Assembly (NCBI RefSeq): GCF_002101555.1
Contig: NZ_LQOL01000054.1
Coordinates: forward strand, 1-64,000
Length of the DNA: 64,000 nucleotides
Reading direction: 5' to 3'
Origin: Mycolicibacterium canariasense
GTDB lineage: Bacteria; Actinomycetota; Actinomycetes; Mycobacteriales; Mycobacteriaceae
The position numbers and the translations under genes were made by a program. The notes beneath the pieces are model-generated. The model did no database searches. It was not told the DNA's origin and worked only from the letters and a program-made list of their open reading frames with translations. Shown in pieces: positions 9,701-17,642 of the stretch (its first letter is position 1; each line of letters begins with the position of its first letter).

Positions 9701-12700
9701 GGTGACGGCCGCTCCGATGGTGGCGAACACCGCGGGCCAGGTGCGGCCCACCAGCGCGTCGGGCACCAGGGTCAGGCCCGGGGCCAGCGGCGCGCCGAAG
9801 GTGGCGGTCACGCCGGTGTGGTCGGCGACCTCTTCGGGGTCCCAGTCGACGGTCAGCGTCGCCGTGTTGTCCTGAACCGGCGGAAGCGATTCCGCTCCGT
9901 CGACGCCGGCGGCGATGGCCAGCACGGCGCGCATGGCAGCCGAGGCATCCTCGGTGGTGACCACCGGCATACCGCCGTTGACCGTGGCGGCCGGCAGCGT
10001 CAGCTTGATCTCGATCCAGATGTCCGAGAGCGGCACGCTCAGCGTGACGCCGTCCTCGGTGAGCTCCAGGCGCGAGCCGGTGGACGGGTGTACCGCGGAA
10101 CGGTTTTCGTTGACCTGCCATTCGCTCGGGGCACCGATCCGGTGCACCGGGTTGATGGCGGTGCGCCCGGCCCACAGCACGTCGGGCGAATCCAGCACCA
10201 CGGCGATCGGGCCAACGACATCGGCCCGGGCCTGGCGGCGGGACACCACCGGCACCGACTCGGCACCGGCGGCCAGCACCTCGTCGATGGCGGCCTGTTC
10301 GAAGCGGTCCAGCAGCTCACCGACCGGCTCGTCCGCCCGGGTGATCCCGGCGACGGCCTGGGTGCCCGGGATGATGCACACCTGGTCGGCGCTGTATCGG
10401 GCGTCGTGCGCCTGCCACAGCGAGTCGCTGCGCCACCAGCGCCGCACATCCTTGTCGATGACGGGCACGAAGTTGACCGGCTTGCCCGGCGTCTTGCACA
10501 GCGTGATGAAGAACGGCACGTCGGCCGGGTGCAGCTTGATGGTCTCGGCGTCCGGGTAGCGCGACAGCAGCGCCGCCCGCGCGGCGGCCGGATCCTCCAG
10601 CAGCGCAACACTTTCCGAGCCCGAATCGAACAGGGTCTCGATCGGGCCGGAATCCTGCGGGTGCAGGCGGGCCTCGGCGCGCTTGAGCATGCCTTCGAAG
10701 CGGTCCCGCCAGGTGATGTCCAGCCACGGCGAATCGTCGCGCTTGGTGTCGGCGGTGGAATTGCCATCACCGATCGCCAATTCGACGTAGCGGTCCAGCC
10801 ACTGCAGGTAGGTCATGTCCGATACGTCGCCGAAGTAGGGCTTGGCGGTGTCGGCCATCGCGGCGATGATCTCGTCGCGCCGCTCGGCGACCGCGTCGGC
10901 GTCACCGGCGACCTCGTCGAGCAAGCGGCCGCAGCGGGAGGCGGTGTTGTCGATCTCGTGGATGTCGGCACCCAGCTGGCTGCGCCCGGATGCCATGCCG
11001 CCCTGGGCTTTTCCGGCACCCACCCAGATGTCGGTGCCGTTGGTGTCCACCAGCAGCTGCTTGACCGCAGGTGAGGTGGTGGCCTCCAGGGTGGCCATCG
11101 CGGCGGTGCCCACCAGGATGCCGTCCACCGGCATCAGCGGGAAGCCGTAGGTCTGCGACCACCGGCCGGACAGGTACTCCGCGGCCCGCTCCGGGGTGCC
11201 GATACCGCCACCGACACAGATGGTGATGTTGGACAGCTTGCGCAGATCGGCGTACGTCGACAGCAGCAGGTCGTCGAGGTCCTCCCACGAGTGGTGACCG
11301 CCGGCGCGGCCGCCCTCGATATGGGCGATGACGTCCTTGCCGGGCACCTCGGCCGCGATCTTGATGACCGACTTGATCTGGTCGACGGTGCCGGGCTTGA
11401 ACACCACATGGGTGATCCCGATGCCGTTGAGTTCATCGATCAACGCGACGGCCTCGTCCAGCTCGGGGATGCCGGCGGTGACGATCACACCGTCGATCGG
11501 CGCGCCTGCCTGGCGGGCGCGCTGCACCAGGCGGCGGCCGCCCAGCTGCAGCTTCCACAGGTAGGGATCCAGGAACAGCGAGTTGAACTGGATGGCGCGG
11601 CCCGGCTCCAGCAGCTGGGTCAGCTCGGCGATCCGGTTCTCGAAGATCTCCTCGGTGACCTGACCACCGCCGGCGAGCTCGGCCCAGTGGCCGGCGTTGG
11701 CCGCCGCGGCGACGATCTTGGCGTCGACCGTGGTCGGGGTCATCCCGGCCAGCAGGATCGGCGAGCGGCCGGTGAGGCGGGTGAACTTGGTGGACAGCTT
11801 GACCGAGCCGTCGGGCAGCGTGACGGTCGACGGGGCGTAGCTGGTCCACGGGGCCGGCACCTCGGGCACCGCGCCGACGGTGAACAGGCTGCGCTGCCCG
11901 GCGCGGGTGGCAGCCGGGACGATGCCGATGCCCAGACCGCGGATCACGGGAGCGGTGAGGCGGGTGACGGTGTCGGCCGGGCCGAGGTCGATGATCCAGC
12001 GGGCGCCGGCCTGCGCCAGGCCCTCGACGTCGCTGACCCAGTCGATGGGCTCGACGAAGATGGATTCGGTCATCTTGTGGGCCAGTTCGGCGTCGATGCC
12101 GACCTTGGCGGCCCAGTTGTCGACGAGCGCGACACCGTCGGCCAGCCGCGGTGTGTGGAAGCCCACCTCGACCTGCACCGGGTTGAACACGGGTGAGAAC
12201 ACCGCACCGCCGCGCAGCTTGTTCTTGCGCTCGGCTTCTTCTTTCTCGGTGATCTTGGAGCAGTACAGCTCGAACCGGCCCAGCTGCTCGGGGGTGCCGG
12301 TGATGACGACGGCGCGGCGGCCGTTGCGGATGGACAGGACCGGCGGCAGCACGGTGCGCACGTCCTGGGAGAACTCTTCGAGCAGTTCGGCGATGCGGTC
12401 GGGGTCGACGTTGGTCACCGAGACCATCGGCGACTTGTCGCCGCGGCCCACCATGCCGCGCCGGCGCGACATCAGCGAACCGGCGGCACCGATCAGCTGC
12501 AGCAGGGCGAGCAGTTCGGCGTCGCGGGTGCCCTTGGCCTTCAGCGACTCGACGCCGAGGATGCCCTGGGAGTGGCCGGCCATGGCGACCGGCGGGGTGC
12601 CGTAGAGATCGAGCCCCTGCCGGGTCAGCGCGCGGATGGCGGCGATCTGGGTGAGCAGGATGCCCGGTCCGGAGATCGCGGCGGTGGTGAGCTGTTTGGC

Positions 12701-13027
12701 GGCGGGCAGCGGCTCCTCGGCGGCCAACGCGCGCACCCACTGCAGCGGCTCGAAACCGATCGGGCGGACCACCACGAGTTCGCGGGCCACCGGCTCCAGC
12801 ATCATGGCCGCCTCGGTGACCAGTTCGCTCAGCTCCGATTCGATGCCGGCCGAGCTGACCAGTTCTTCCAGGCTCTCCAGCCAGGACGCCCCCTGGCCGC
12901 CGAATGCGACGGCATAGGGCTCGCCGGCGTTCAGCAGGTCGACGAGCGCGTGCGCACCCGACAGTGGAGCTCCCCCGAGGCCACTCTTACCGTTGGCCGC
13001 CACCCTGTCGTGTTCGTTGATCGTCAC
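3794..13027 (-). CDS. fas: Type I fatty acid synthase (FAS-I), single 3077-aa chain
   Basis: Makes C16-C18 and C24-C26 acyl-CoAs, the primers for mycolic acids. Domains in order are acetyltransferase (GHSQG, Ser153), enoyl reductase (ILLAGMTPTTVD), dehydratase, malonyl/palmitoyl transferase (GHSVGEYTAL, Ser1443), an Ala/Pro-rich linker, ACP (DGASSRRNQ, with Ser1816 or 1817 as the phosphopantetheine site), ketoreductase (VVTGASKGSIAASVV, near 2125) and ketosynthase (AACATAAVS, Cys2728; SLTGHSKGG). Length and order are those of mycobacterial FAS-I. The start is GTG at 13025-13027, with a GAGGGAG ribosome site at 13038-13044 on the minus strand. The stop overlaps the long acpS start, so the two genes are translated from one message. 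Confidence 0.98.
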   Translation of the reverse strand: MTINEHDRVAANGKSGLGGAPLSGAHALVDLLNAGEPYAVAFGGQGASWLESLEELVSSAGIESELSELVTEAAMMLEPVARELVVVRPIGFEPLQWVRALAAEEPLPAAKQLTTAAISGPGILLTQIAAIRALTRQGLDLYGTPPVAMAGHSQGILGVESLKAKGTRDAELLALLQLIGAAGSLMSRRRGMVGRGDKSPMVSVTNVDPDRIAELLEEFSQDVRTVLPPVLSIRNGRRAVVITGTPEQLGRFELYCSKITEKEEAERKNKLRGGAVFSPVFNPVQVEVGFHTPRLADGVALVDNWAAKVGIDAELAHKMTESIFVEPIDWVSDVEGLAQAGARWIIDLGPADTVTRLTAPVIRGLGIGIVPAATRAGQRSLFTVGAVPEVPAPWTSYAPSTVTLPDGSVKLSTKFTRLTGRSPILLAGMTPTTVDAKIVAAAANAGHWAELAGGGQVTEEIFENRIAELTQLLEPGRAIQFNSLFLDPYLWKLQLGGRRLVQRARQAGAPIDGVIVTAGIPELDEAVALIDELNGIGITHVVFKPGTVDQIKSVIKIAAEVPGKDVIAHIEGGRAGGHHSWEDLDDLLLSTYADLRKLSNITICVGGGIGTPERAAEYLSGRWSQTYGFPLMPVDGILVGTAAMATLEATTSPAVKQLLVDTNGTDIWVGAGKAQGGMASGRSQLGADIHEIDNTASRCGRLLDEVAGDADAVAERRDEIIAAMADTAKPYFGDVSDMTYLQWLDRYVELAIGDGNSTADTKRDDSPWLDITWRDRFEGMLKRAEARLHPQDSGPIETLFDSGSESVALLEDPAAARAALLSRYPDAETIKLHPADVPFFITLCKTPGKPVNFVPVIDKDVRRWWRSDSLWQAHDARYSADQVCIIPGTQAVAGITRADEPVGELLDRFEQAAIDEVLAAGAESVPVVSRRQARADVVGPIAVVLDSPDVLWAGRTAINPVHRIGAPSEWQVNENRSAVHPSTGSRLELTEDGVTLSVPLSDIWIEIKLTLPAATVNGGMPVVTTEDASAAMRAVLAIAAGVDGAESLPPVQDNTATLTVDWDPEEVADHTGVTATFGAPLAPGLTLVPDALVGRTWPAVFATIGAAVTADGFPVVEGLLSLVHLDHAAHLLAPMPKTAAELTVTATASPASDTEYGRVVPVTVTIADADGTVLATLEERFAIRGRNGSAELADPPRAGGAITDNATDTPRRRRRDVTVTAPTDMSAFAVVSGDHNPIHTDRAAALLAGLKGPIVHGMWLSAAAQHVVTATDGRATPPARLVGWTSRFLGMVLPGDEIDFRVDRVGIDRGAEIIEVTAKVGGDLVMSATAQLAAPKTVYAFPGQGIQHKGMGMEVRARSKAARKIWDSADKFTRDTLGFSVLHVVRDNPTSLIASGVHYHHPEGVLYLTQFTQVAMATVAAAQVAEMREQGAFVEGAIACGHSVGEYTALACVSGVYKLEALLEVVFHRGSKMHDIVPRDEKGRSNYRLAAIRPSQIDLDDDDVTDFVAEIAERTGEFLQIVNFNLRGSQYAIAGTVRGLEALEEEIERRREISGGKRSFILVPGIDVPFHSEVLRVGVADFRRALERVMPEGQDPAVIVGRYIPNLVPRPFTLDRDFIQEIRDLVPAEPLDEVLADYDTWRNERPEELCRKIVIELLAWQFASPVRWIETQDLLFIEEAAGGLGVERFVEIGVKTAPTVAGLATNTLKLPEYSHNTTEVLNAERDAAVLFATDTDPEPEPEVEEAPAAPSAEAAPAAAAPAAPAPAAAPSGGPRPEDISYDAADATLSLIALSAKMRVDQIEPLDSIESITDGASSRRNQLLVDLGSELNLGAIDGAAEADLSGLKSQVTKLARTYKPFGPVLSDAINDQLRTVFGPSGKRPAYITERVTKTWELGPGWAKHVTAEVALGTREGSSVRGGSLGGLHDGALSDAASVDRVIDAAVSAVGARKGISVSMPSSGAAGGGVVDSAALTEFAEQVTGPNGVLASAARLVLSELGLNSPVAQETVSDSELIDLVTAELGSDWPRLVAPVFDARKAVVFDDRWASAREDLAKLWLLDESEIDADWERLSQRFEGAGNVVGTQATWWQGKALAAGRNIHAALYGRAAAGAENPEKGCYANEVAVVTGASKGSIAASVVAQLLEGGSTVVATTSKLDDDRLAFYRTLYRDHARFGATLWVVPANMASYSDIDALVEWVGNEQTENLGPKAIHLKDAQTPTLLFPFAAPRVAGDLSEAGARSEMEMKVLLWAVQRLIGGLSHLGAERDIASRLHVVLPGSPNRGMFGGDGAYGESKSALDAVVARWKAESSWSQRVSLAHALIGWTKGTGLMGHNDAIVGAVEEAGVTTYTTAEMASMLLALCDIESKVAAAREPIKVDLTGGLGDVQLDMAELAAKAREEMLSESAEDHADEDASGTIAALPSPPRGYQAAPPPEWADLDIEPADMVVIVGGAELGPYGSSRTRFEMEVSGQLSAAGVLELAWTTGLVKWEDDPKPGWYDTASGDLVDEGELVERYHDAVVERVGIREWVDDGAIDPDHASPLLVSVFLDKDFTFVVSSEADARAFVEFDPEHTVIAPVADSSDWQVTRKAGTEIRVPRKVKLSRTVGAQIPTGFDPQVYGVSPDMASSIDRLALWNLVTTVDAFLSAGFSPAELMRWVHPSQVASTQGTGMGGMTSMQTMYHGNLLGRSKPNDILQEVLPNVFAGHVVQSYIGSYGSMIHPVAACATAAVSVEEGVDKIKLGKADFVVAGGYDDLTLEAIIGFGDMSATADTEMMRAKGISDAKFSRANDRRRLGFVESQGGGTILLTRGDLAVQMGLPVLAVVAYASSFGDGVHTSIPAPGLGALSAGRGGRESRLARELGKLGVGPDDIAVVSKHDTSTLANDPNETELHERLAASMGRSKGAPLFVVSQKSLTGHSKGGAAAFQMMGLCQILRDGVIPPNRSLDCVDDELDHAQHFVWLREPLHFGDKFPLKAGLVTSLGFGHVSGLVALVHPQALIAALPADQRADYQARANARVLAGQRKLASAIAGGPALYEKPADRRFGGDTAEKPQEAAMLLDPTARLGVDGHYSK

Positions 13028-13044
13028 GTCTTGCCATCTCCCTC

Positions 13045-13588
13045 GGTACTGATGTGTTCACGCGTCTGGCTGATGGTGCCGGTGACGCCGCGCCGTCGCG
13101 GCGGATCCGGATGTGCCCGCGGGCTGCGGGCCCGGCGATTCGGCACTGAATCTCCACAAGCTCTCCGGCCGGTGCCGTTCCCGCTGGCATGGTCAGGGGT
13201 CACGCCCCGATGACGAATCACCGTGGTGCGACCCCCGGGCACGGTCCAGCAGTGCAGTCCAGCCGTACTAAGAGTGTCATAAGAGCTAGGGTGATTTTCC
13301 GCCCTCAAATGGTTACTAGCGAGTTCTACGCTCGAGTAACAACGGTTGCGATAACGCCGCTCATCGCGGTCGCCAAAGCCTTACGGGACAAATGTCCTGT
13401 TGGCAGGTGGTTACGGTCGAGTAGCCACAACTTCCCAGATCAAGGCAGCATTGTTATCAAATCGTTATGCAAATTTCGGGCGCCTCGCACCACCGTGGGC
13501 GACATCGACAGTTTGGCCAAAAGTGTCTAGGAACCACCGCTCGCGAACATAAAAAGTTTGCTAGCTTTTATTACTGATCGGTAAGGTT
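13045..13588. promoter_or_regulatory. fas upstream/promoter region
   Basis: About 540 bases without a supported gene, lying upstream of fas (minus strand) and downstream of the DUF1906 gene. It is clearly less GC-rich than its surroundings between 13260 and 13580. It contains a GGACA-AA-TGTCC dyad at 13386-13397 and a CAAC-G-GTTG dyad at 13340-13348. In mycobacteria the TetR-type activator FasR binds inverted repeats upstream of fas; I do not remember the exact consensus, so these dyads are only candidates. Confidence 0.45.
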
Positions 13589-14308
13589 TTAGTCCCACTG
13601 CCCATACGACGGCTTCAGGACGTGATTGATGTCCACCCCCACCCCGCCCACCGAACGCGCGTCTATCTCCACCTGATGCAGATGCGCGGCGGGGTGCGCC
13701 ACCCGGCCCGGCGAGCCCCAATTGTGCTGCCAGAAATAGGAGCCCAGGCCGTCCTGCACCGCCCACTCGATGGTCTTGGAATTGGCGTAGACGCCGGTGC
13801 GGTGGTGGCCCAGCACCGCCTCCCAGCCGCGCAGATACGGCGCGACCTGCTGTTTGTACTGCTGGTAGCTGGGGTTGTCGTCGATCGACGCGTACACCGG
13901 CGCGCCGACCGGGCCGCCGGCCGCGGTGTGCAGTTCCCAGCCGCGTTTGGCATGCGCGACACCGGCGCTCTGCCCGCCCAGCCAGTCGGCAGTATCCGCT
14001 TTGCCGTACTGATAACAGGAGACGATCTTCAGTCCGCCCCGGTACAGATCGCGGGCCTCGGCCAGCTGGATCGGCTTGCCCAGCATCCACTGGCCGCCGG
14101 GGCGCCGATCCGAGACGTAGCGGATGGCCCCCATCGCCCCGGACGCCCGGATATCGTCGGCCGGTATCACCCCGGCCGCGTAGTCCAGCAGCACGCCCAG
14201 CGGCGCGGCGGCGACCGTCGGGGCCCCGGTGATTGCAGCGGCCGCCAACCCGAGAACGGCGGGCGCCGCGGCCGCGTACGTGAGCAGATCACGGCGTGAC
14301 ATCGGCAC
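13589..14308 (-). CDS. Tat-exported DUF1906 glycoside-hydrolase-like protein (Rv2525c-like)
   Basis: A 239-residue protein with a twin-arginine signal peptide (MSRRDLLTYAAAAPAVLGLA, Ala-rich to about residue 35). The mature part begins LGVLLDYAAGVIPADDIRASG and has the TIM-barrel-like layout of DUF1906: an N-terminal Asp, IRYVSDR, and VYASIDDNPSYQQY with adjacent acidic residues, then FWQHNW and VDINHVL. The family resembles GH25-type hydrolases and Rv2525c is linked to cell-wall physiology, but its substrate is not established as far as I know. ATG 14302 (MSRRD) is an equally good start. It keeps its place beside fas. Confidence 0.88.
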   Translation of the reverse strand: MPMSRRDLLTYAAAAPAVLGLAAAAITGAPTVAAAPLGVLLDYAAGVIPADDIRASGAMGAIRYVSDRRPGGQWMLGKPIQLAEARDLYRGGLKIVSCYQYGKADTADWLGGQSAGVAHAKRGWELHTAAGGPVGAPVYASIDDNPSYQQYKQQVAPYLRGWEAVLGHHRTGVYANSKTIEWAVQDGLGSYFWQHNWGSPGRVAHPAAHLHQVEIDARSVGGVGVDINHVLKPSYGQWD

Positions 14309-14457
14309 GAACCTCAGAATATGACGGGCGTCTCGACAACATCGTCAACACCACAGGCCACATTGGCATCAACCGTCCCCGGCCGGTGAAAACCGCGCCG
14401 AGCACCCGGTCCCGACACGAAATCCGCACTTACGCTGCGCTTAGACCGGTGAATCCA

Positions 14458-14470
14458 TACGATCGCGACC
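14458..14470 (+). promoter_or_regulatory. Putative -10 (TACGAT) for a leaderless polyamine-ABC transcript
   Basis: TACGAT at 14458-14463 fits TANNNT and ends 7 bases before the ATG at 14471. No purine-rich ribosome site precedes that ATG. This spacing is typical of leaderless mycobacterial transcripts. No convincing -35 was found. Confidence 0.4.
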
Positions 14471-15556
14471 ATGCCCGCACCGCAATCCGGACTCGCCGAG
14501 CACTCCGGGGTCAGTAGCGCGGGCGAGCCGCGCATCGAGCTGATCGGTGTCCGCAAAGTGTTCCCGGGCCGGCAGCACGACGTCGTCGCCGTCGAAGGCG
14601 CCGATCTCGCGGTCGCCGACGGCGAACTCTTCGCCATCCTCGGACCGTCCGGATCCGGCAAGACCACGGTGCTGCGGATGATCGCGGGCTTCGAACAACC
14701 GACCGCGGGCCACATCCGGCTGGGTGGCACCGATGTCACCGGCGTTCCCGCCCAGCGCCGGGACGTCAACACCGTGTTCCAGGACTATGCCCTGTTCCCC
14801 CACATGACCGTCGCGCAGAACGTCGAGTACGGGTTGAAGGTGCGCGGTGTCGACAAGGTACAGCGGCGCCGGCGCACGGCCGACGCGCTGGACATGGTGC
14901 GGCTCGCCGAGCACGCCACGCGGCGGCCCGCGCAGCTGTCCGGCGGCCAGCGCCAACGCGTCGCGCTGGCACGCGCCCTCGTCGGTCGTCCCCGCGTGCT
15001 GTTGCTCGACGAGCCGCTGGGGGCGCTCGACCTCAAACTGCGCGAGCAGATGCAGGTGGAATTGAAGGCCATCCAGCGCGACGTCGGGATCACCTTCGTC
15101 ATCGTCACCCACGACCAGGACGAGGCCCTGACCCTCTGCGACCGGCTGGCGGTGTTCAACGCCGGCCGGATCGAACAGGTCGGTGCCGCCCGCGAGGTGT
15201 ACGAGTCCCCGGCCAACCGCTTCGTCGCCGATTTCGTCGGCACCGCCAACGTCTTCGACGGCGACGCGGCACAGGCGTTGGTGGGCCGCACCGGCATGTT
15301 TGCCGTGCGACCCGAGCGCATCGCGGTGCACGCCCCGGGCGAGGCGCCCCCTGCCGCCGGCCGGACTGTCGAGGCCACCGTGGCCGAGATCATCTACGCC
15401 GGCCCACTGACCAGGGTGACCTCCACCGCCGCCCAGGGGGTGGCCATCACCGCGACCGTGCTCACCGCCGCAAGCTCCCTTCCCGCCGGCTTGGCTCACG
15501 GCTCGCCCGTCGTGCTGTCGTTCCCGGAGTCCGCCGTCCACCACCTGAAATCCTGA
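14471..15556 (+). CDS. Polyamine-type ABC transporter, ATP-binding protein (PotA-like)
   Basis: A 361-residue ABC ATPase. Walker A is GPSGSGKTT (58-66), the Q-loop is in VFQDYALFPHMT, the signature is LSGGQRQRVALARAL, Walker B is LLLDEPLGALDLK and the H-loop is IVTHDQDE. The C-terminal part (about 240-361) is a TOBE-like regulatory domain with FAVRPERIAVH. FQDYALFPHMTV and this architecture are those of the spermidine/putrescine and iron(III) importers. It is the first of four genes, 11 bases before the binding-protein gene. The exact polyamine, or another cationic substrate, cannot be told from sequence alone. Confidence 0.88.
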   Translation: MPAPQSGLAEHSGVSSAGEPRIELIGVRKVFPGRQHDVVAVEGADLAVADGELFAILGPSGSGKTTVLRMIAGFEQPTAGHIRLGGTDVTGVPAQRRDVNTVFQDYALFPHMTVAQNVEYGLKVRGVDKVQRRRRTADALDMVRLAEHATRRPAQLSGGQRQRVALARALVGRPRVLLLDEPLGALDLKLREQMQVELKAIQRDVGITFVIVTHDQDEALTLCDRLAVFNAGRIEQVGAAREVYESPANRFVADFVGTANVFDGDAAQALVGRTGMFAVRPERIAVHAPGEAPPAAGRTVEATVAEIIYAGPLTRVTSTAAQGVAITATVLTAASSLPAGLAHGSPVVLSFPESAVHHLKS

Positions 15557-15567
15557 GGAGACCGAAG

Positions 15568-16758
15568 ATGTCACGCACCGCCTTCCGCACCGGGTTGGTG
15601 CTCGCCGCAACCGTCGCCCTGATAGCCGCGTGCTCGAGTGGTTCCGGCGGCGGTCCCACCGGGCAGACACCGCCGAAACTCGAGGCCCCGACCGCCGTCG
15701 GTGACGGGGAAGGTCAGCTCAACCTGATCGCCTGGGCCGGCTACGCCGAGAACGGCTCCAACGACAAGGCGGTGGACTGGGTCACCCCGTTCGAAAAGGA
15801 GACCGGTTGTAAGACCAACGTCAAGGTGGGTAACACCTCCGACGAGATGGTGCAGTTGATGCGCACCGGCCAGTACGACGGCGTGTCGGCGTCCGGTGAT
15901 GCGTCGCTGCGCCTGATCTACGGCGGGGACGTGGCGCCGGTCAACACGGACCTGGTGCCCAACTACGCGACCATCTCCCCGTTCTTGAAGGACAAGCCGT
16001 GGAATTCGGTGGACGGCAAGATGTATGGCATCCCGCACGGTTGGGGCGCCAACCTGTTGATGTACAACATCGCCGTCGTCAAGGACGCCCCGGACTCTTG
16101 GGCCGCGGTGTTCACCGACGCCGCCAAGTACAAGGGCCGGGTGACGGCCTACGACTCCCCCATCTACATCGCCGACGCGGCGCTGTACCTGTCGAAGACG
16201 AAACCCGAACTGGGCATCAAGAACCCGTACGCGCTGACGGCCGAGCAGTTGGATGCCGCCACGGATCTGTTGAAGGCCCAGCACGACAACATCGGCGAGT
16301 ACTGGTCGGACTACACCAAGGAGGTGCAGGCATTCGAGTCCGGCACCTCGGTGATCGGCACCACCTGGCAGGTCATCGCGAACACCATCGGGGCCGACAA
16401 CAAGGTGCAGGTGAACACCATCCTGCCCAAGGAGGGGGCCACCGGTTGGTCGGATACCTGGATGGTGTCGGCCAAGGCGGCGCATCCGAACTGCATGTAC
16501 AAGTGGATGAACTGGATCACCTCGCCCGAGGTCAACGCTCAGGTCGCCGAGTATTTCGGTGAGGCGCCGGCGCAGACCAAGGCGTGTGAGCACACGACGC
16601 AGCGCGACTTCTGCAGCATCTTCCATGCCACGGACGCGAAATACGCCGACCAGATCCACTATTGGACGACACCGCAGAAAAAGTGCGTCGACGGCAGCGG
16701 GGACAACTGCACGACCTACGATCAGTGGGTCGACAAGTGGCAGCAGATCAAGGGGTGA
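15568..16758 (+). CDS. Polyamine-type ABC transporter, substrate-binding lipoprotein (PotD/PotF-like)
   Basis: A 396-residue extracytoplasmic binding protein. The signal peptide ends in a lipobox (ALIAAC, Cys22), so it should be a membrane-anchored lipoprotein. The mature part has the PotD-type pattern (LNLIAWAGYAENG near the start, FEKETGCKTNVKVGNTSDEMVQLM, and IPHGWGANLLMYN). ATG 15568 has a clear GAGGAG ribosome site. Six cysteines lie in the last 80 residues, unusual for PotD and possibly a disulfide-stabilised lobe. Its stop overlaps the start of the first permease. Confidence 0.88.
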   Translation: MSRTAFRTGLVLAATVALIAACSSGSGGGPTGQTPPKLEAPTAVGDGEGQLNLIAWAGYAENGSNDKAVDWVTPFEKETGCKTNVKVGNTSDEMVQLMRTGQYDGVSASGDASLRLIYGGDVAPVNTDLVPNYATISPFLKDKPWNSVDGKMYGIPHGWGANLLMYNIAVVKDAPDSWAAVFTDAAKYKGRVTAYDSPIYIADAALYLSKTKPELGIKNPYALTAEQLDAATDLLKAQHDNIGEYWSDYTKEVQAFESGTSVIGTTWQVIANTIGADNKVQVNTILPKEGATGWSDTWMVSAKAAHPNCMYKWMNWITSPEVNAQVAEYFGEAPAQTKACEHTTQRDFCSIFHATDAKYADQIHYWTTPQKKCVDGSGDNCTTYDQWVDKWQQIKG

Positions 16759-17642
16759 CGGCGCGCCCCACTCGGATCCCAGGGCGAGCGAAGCGACGGG
16801 GATTGGGACCAGGGCGGGCGAACCGACGGGGGTTATGGCTGGCGGTACTGCTCGTCCCGCCCATGGCATGGCTGGTCATCGCTTACCTGGGATCGCTTGC
16901 GGTGCTGCTGGTCTCGGCGCTGTGGAGTACGGACAGTTTCACCGGTGCGGTCACCCGTACGGTCACCACCGACAACCTGGTGCGGGTGCTCACCGATGCG
17001 GTGTTCCGGGTGGTCACCGTGCGCACGCTGGGCATCGCCCTGGCGGTGACGGTGATCTGCATCGTGTTGGCGGTGCCGCTGGCATTGTTCATGGCCAAAG
17101 TCGCCTCGCCCCGGGTCCGGCTGATGCTGCTGGTCGCGGTGACGACGCCGCTGTGGGCGAGCTATCTGGTCAAGGCCTATGCCTGGCGCATGCTGCTGTC
17201 CCCGGAGGGGCCGCTGGCCTGGGCGGCCGGCGGCACCCCGGGCTACGGGCTGATCGCCACGGTGATCACGCTGAGCTATCTGTGGTTGCCCTACATGGTG
17301 ATTCCGGTGTTCGCGGCATTCGAGCGGGTGCCCGACGCACTCGTCGACGCGAGCGCGGACCTGGGCGCCTCCGATGCGACGACACTGCGAACGGTGATGG
17401 CGCCGTTGGTGTTTCCCGGCATCGCCGCGGGGTCGATCTTCACCTTCTCGCTGTCGCTGGGTGATTACATCGCGGTGACGATCGTCGGCGGGAAGACGCA
17501 GATGCTGGGCAACCTGATCTACGGACAGCTGGTCACCGCGAACAACCAGCCGCTGGCCGCCGCCCTGTCGCTGATACCGCTCGCGGCCATCGTGGCCTAT
17601 CTGCTGGCGATGCGGCGTACCGGCGCATTGGAGAACGTCTGA
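16755..17642 (+). CDS. Polyamine-type ABC transporter permease 1 (PotB-like)
   Basis: A 295-residue inner-membrane permease with about six helices. The cytoplasmic EAA loop is ASADLGASDATTLRTVMAPLVFPGI, which contacts the ATPase. The GTG start at 16755 overlaps the TGA of the binding-protein gene (GTGA) and follows AAGGGG; longer upstream frames would run into that gene. The N-terminal 35 residues are basic and precede the first helix (LAVLLVPPMAWLVIAYLG). The final LAMRRTGALENV is at the cytoplasmic end. Confidence 0.88.
   Translation: MTARPTRIPGRAKRRGLGPGRANRRGLWLAVLLVPPMAWLVIAYLGSLAVLLVSALWSTDSFTGAVTRTVTTDNLVRVLTDAVFRVVTVRTLGIALAVTVICIVLAVPLALFMAKVASPRVRLMLLVAVTTPLWASYLVKAYAWRMLLSPEGPLAWAAGGTPGYGLIATVITLSYLWLPYMVIPVFAAFERVPDALVDASADLGASDATTLRTVMAPLVFPGIAAGSIFTFSLSLGDYIAVTIVGGKTQMLGNLIYGQLVTANNQPLAAALSLIPLAAIVAYLLAMRRTGALENV

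Noticed and set aside
7883..11074. A 1063-codon open frame on the plus strand, antisense to fas
   Set aside because: High-GC genes often leave the opposite strand open. The product is His/Gly/Arg/Asp-rich without domains, and fas accounts for the codon bias.
13024..13308. Gene or N-terminal extension upstream of fas on the minus strand
   Set aside because: A different frame from fas, Arg/His-rich, no ribosome site; fas has a good ribosome site at 13038-13044 for GTG 13027.
15571..16869. Long minus-strand frame over the polyamine-binding protein gene
   Set aside because: Val/Arg/Gly/His-rich mirror frame; the plus strand encodes a clear lipoprotein with motifs and ribosome site.
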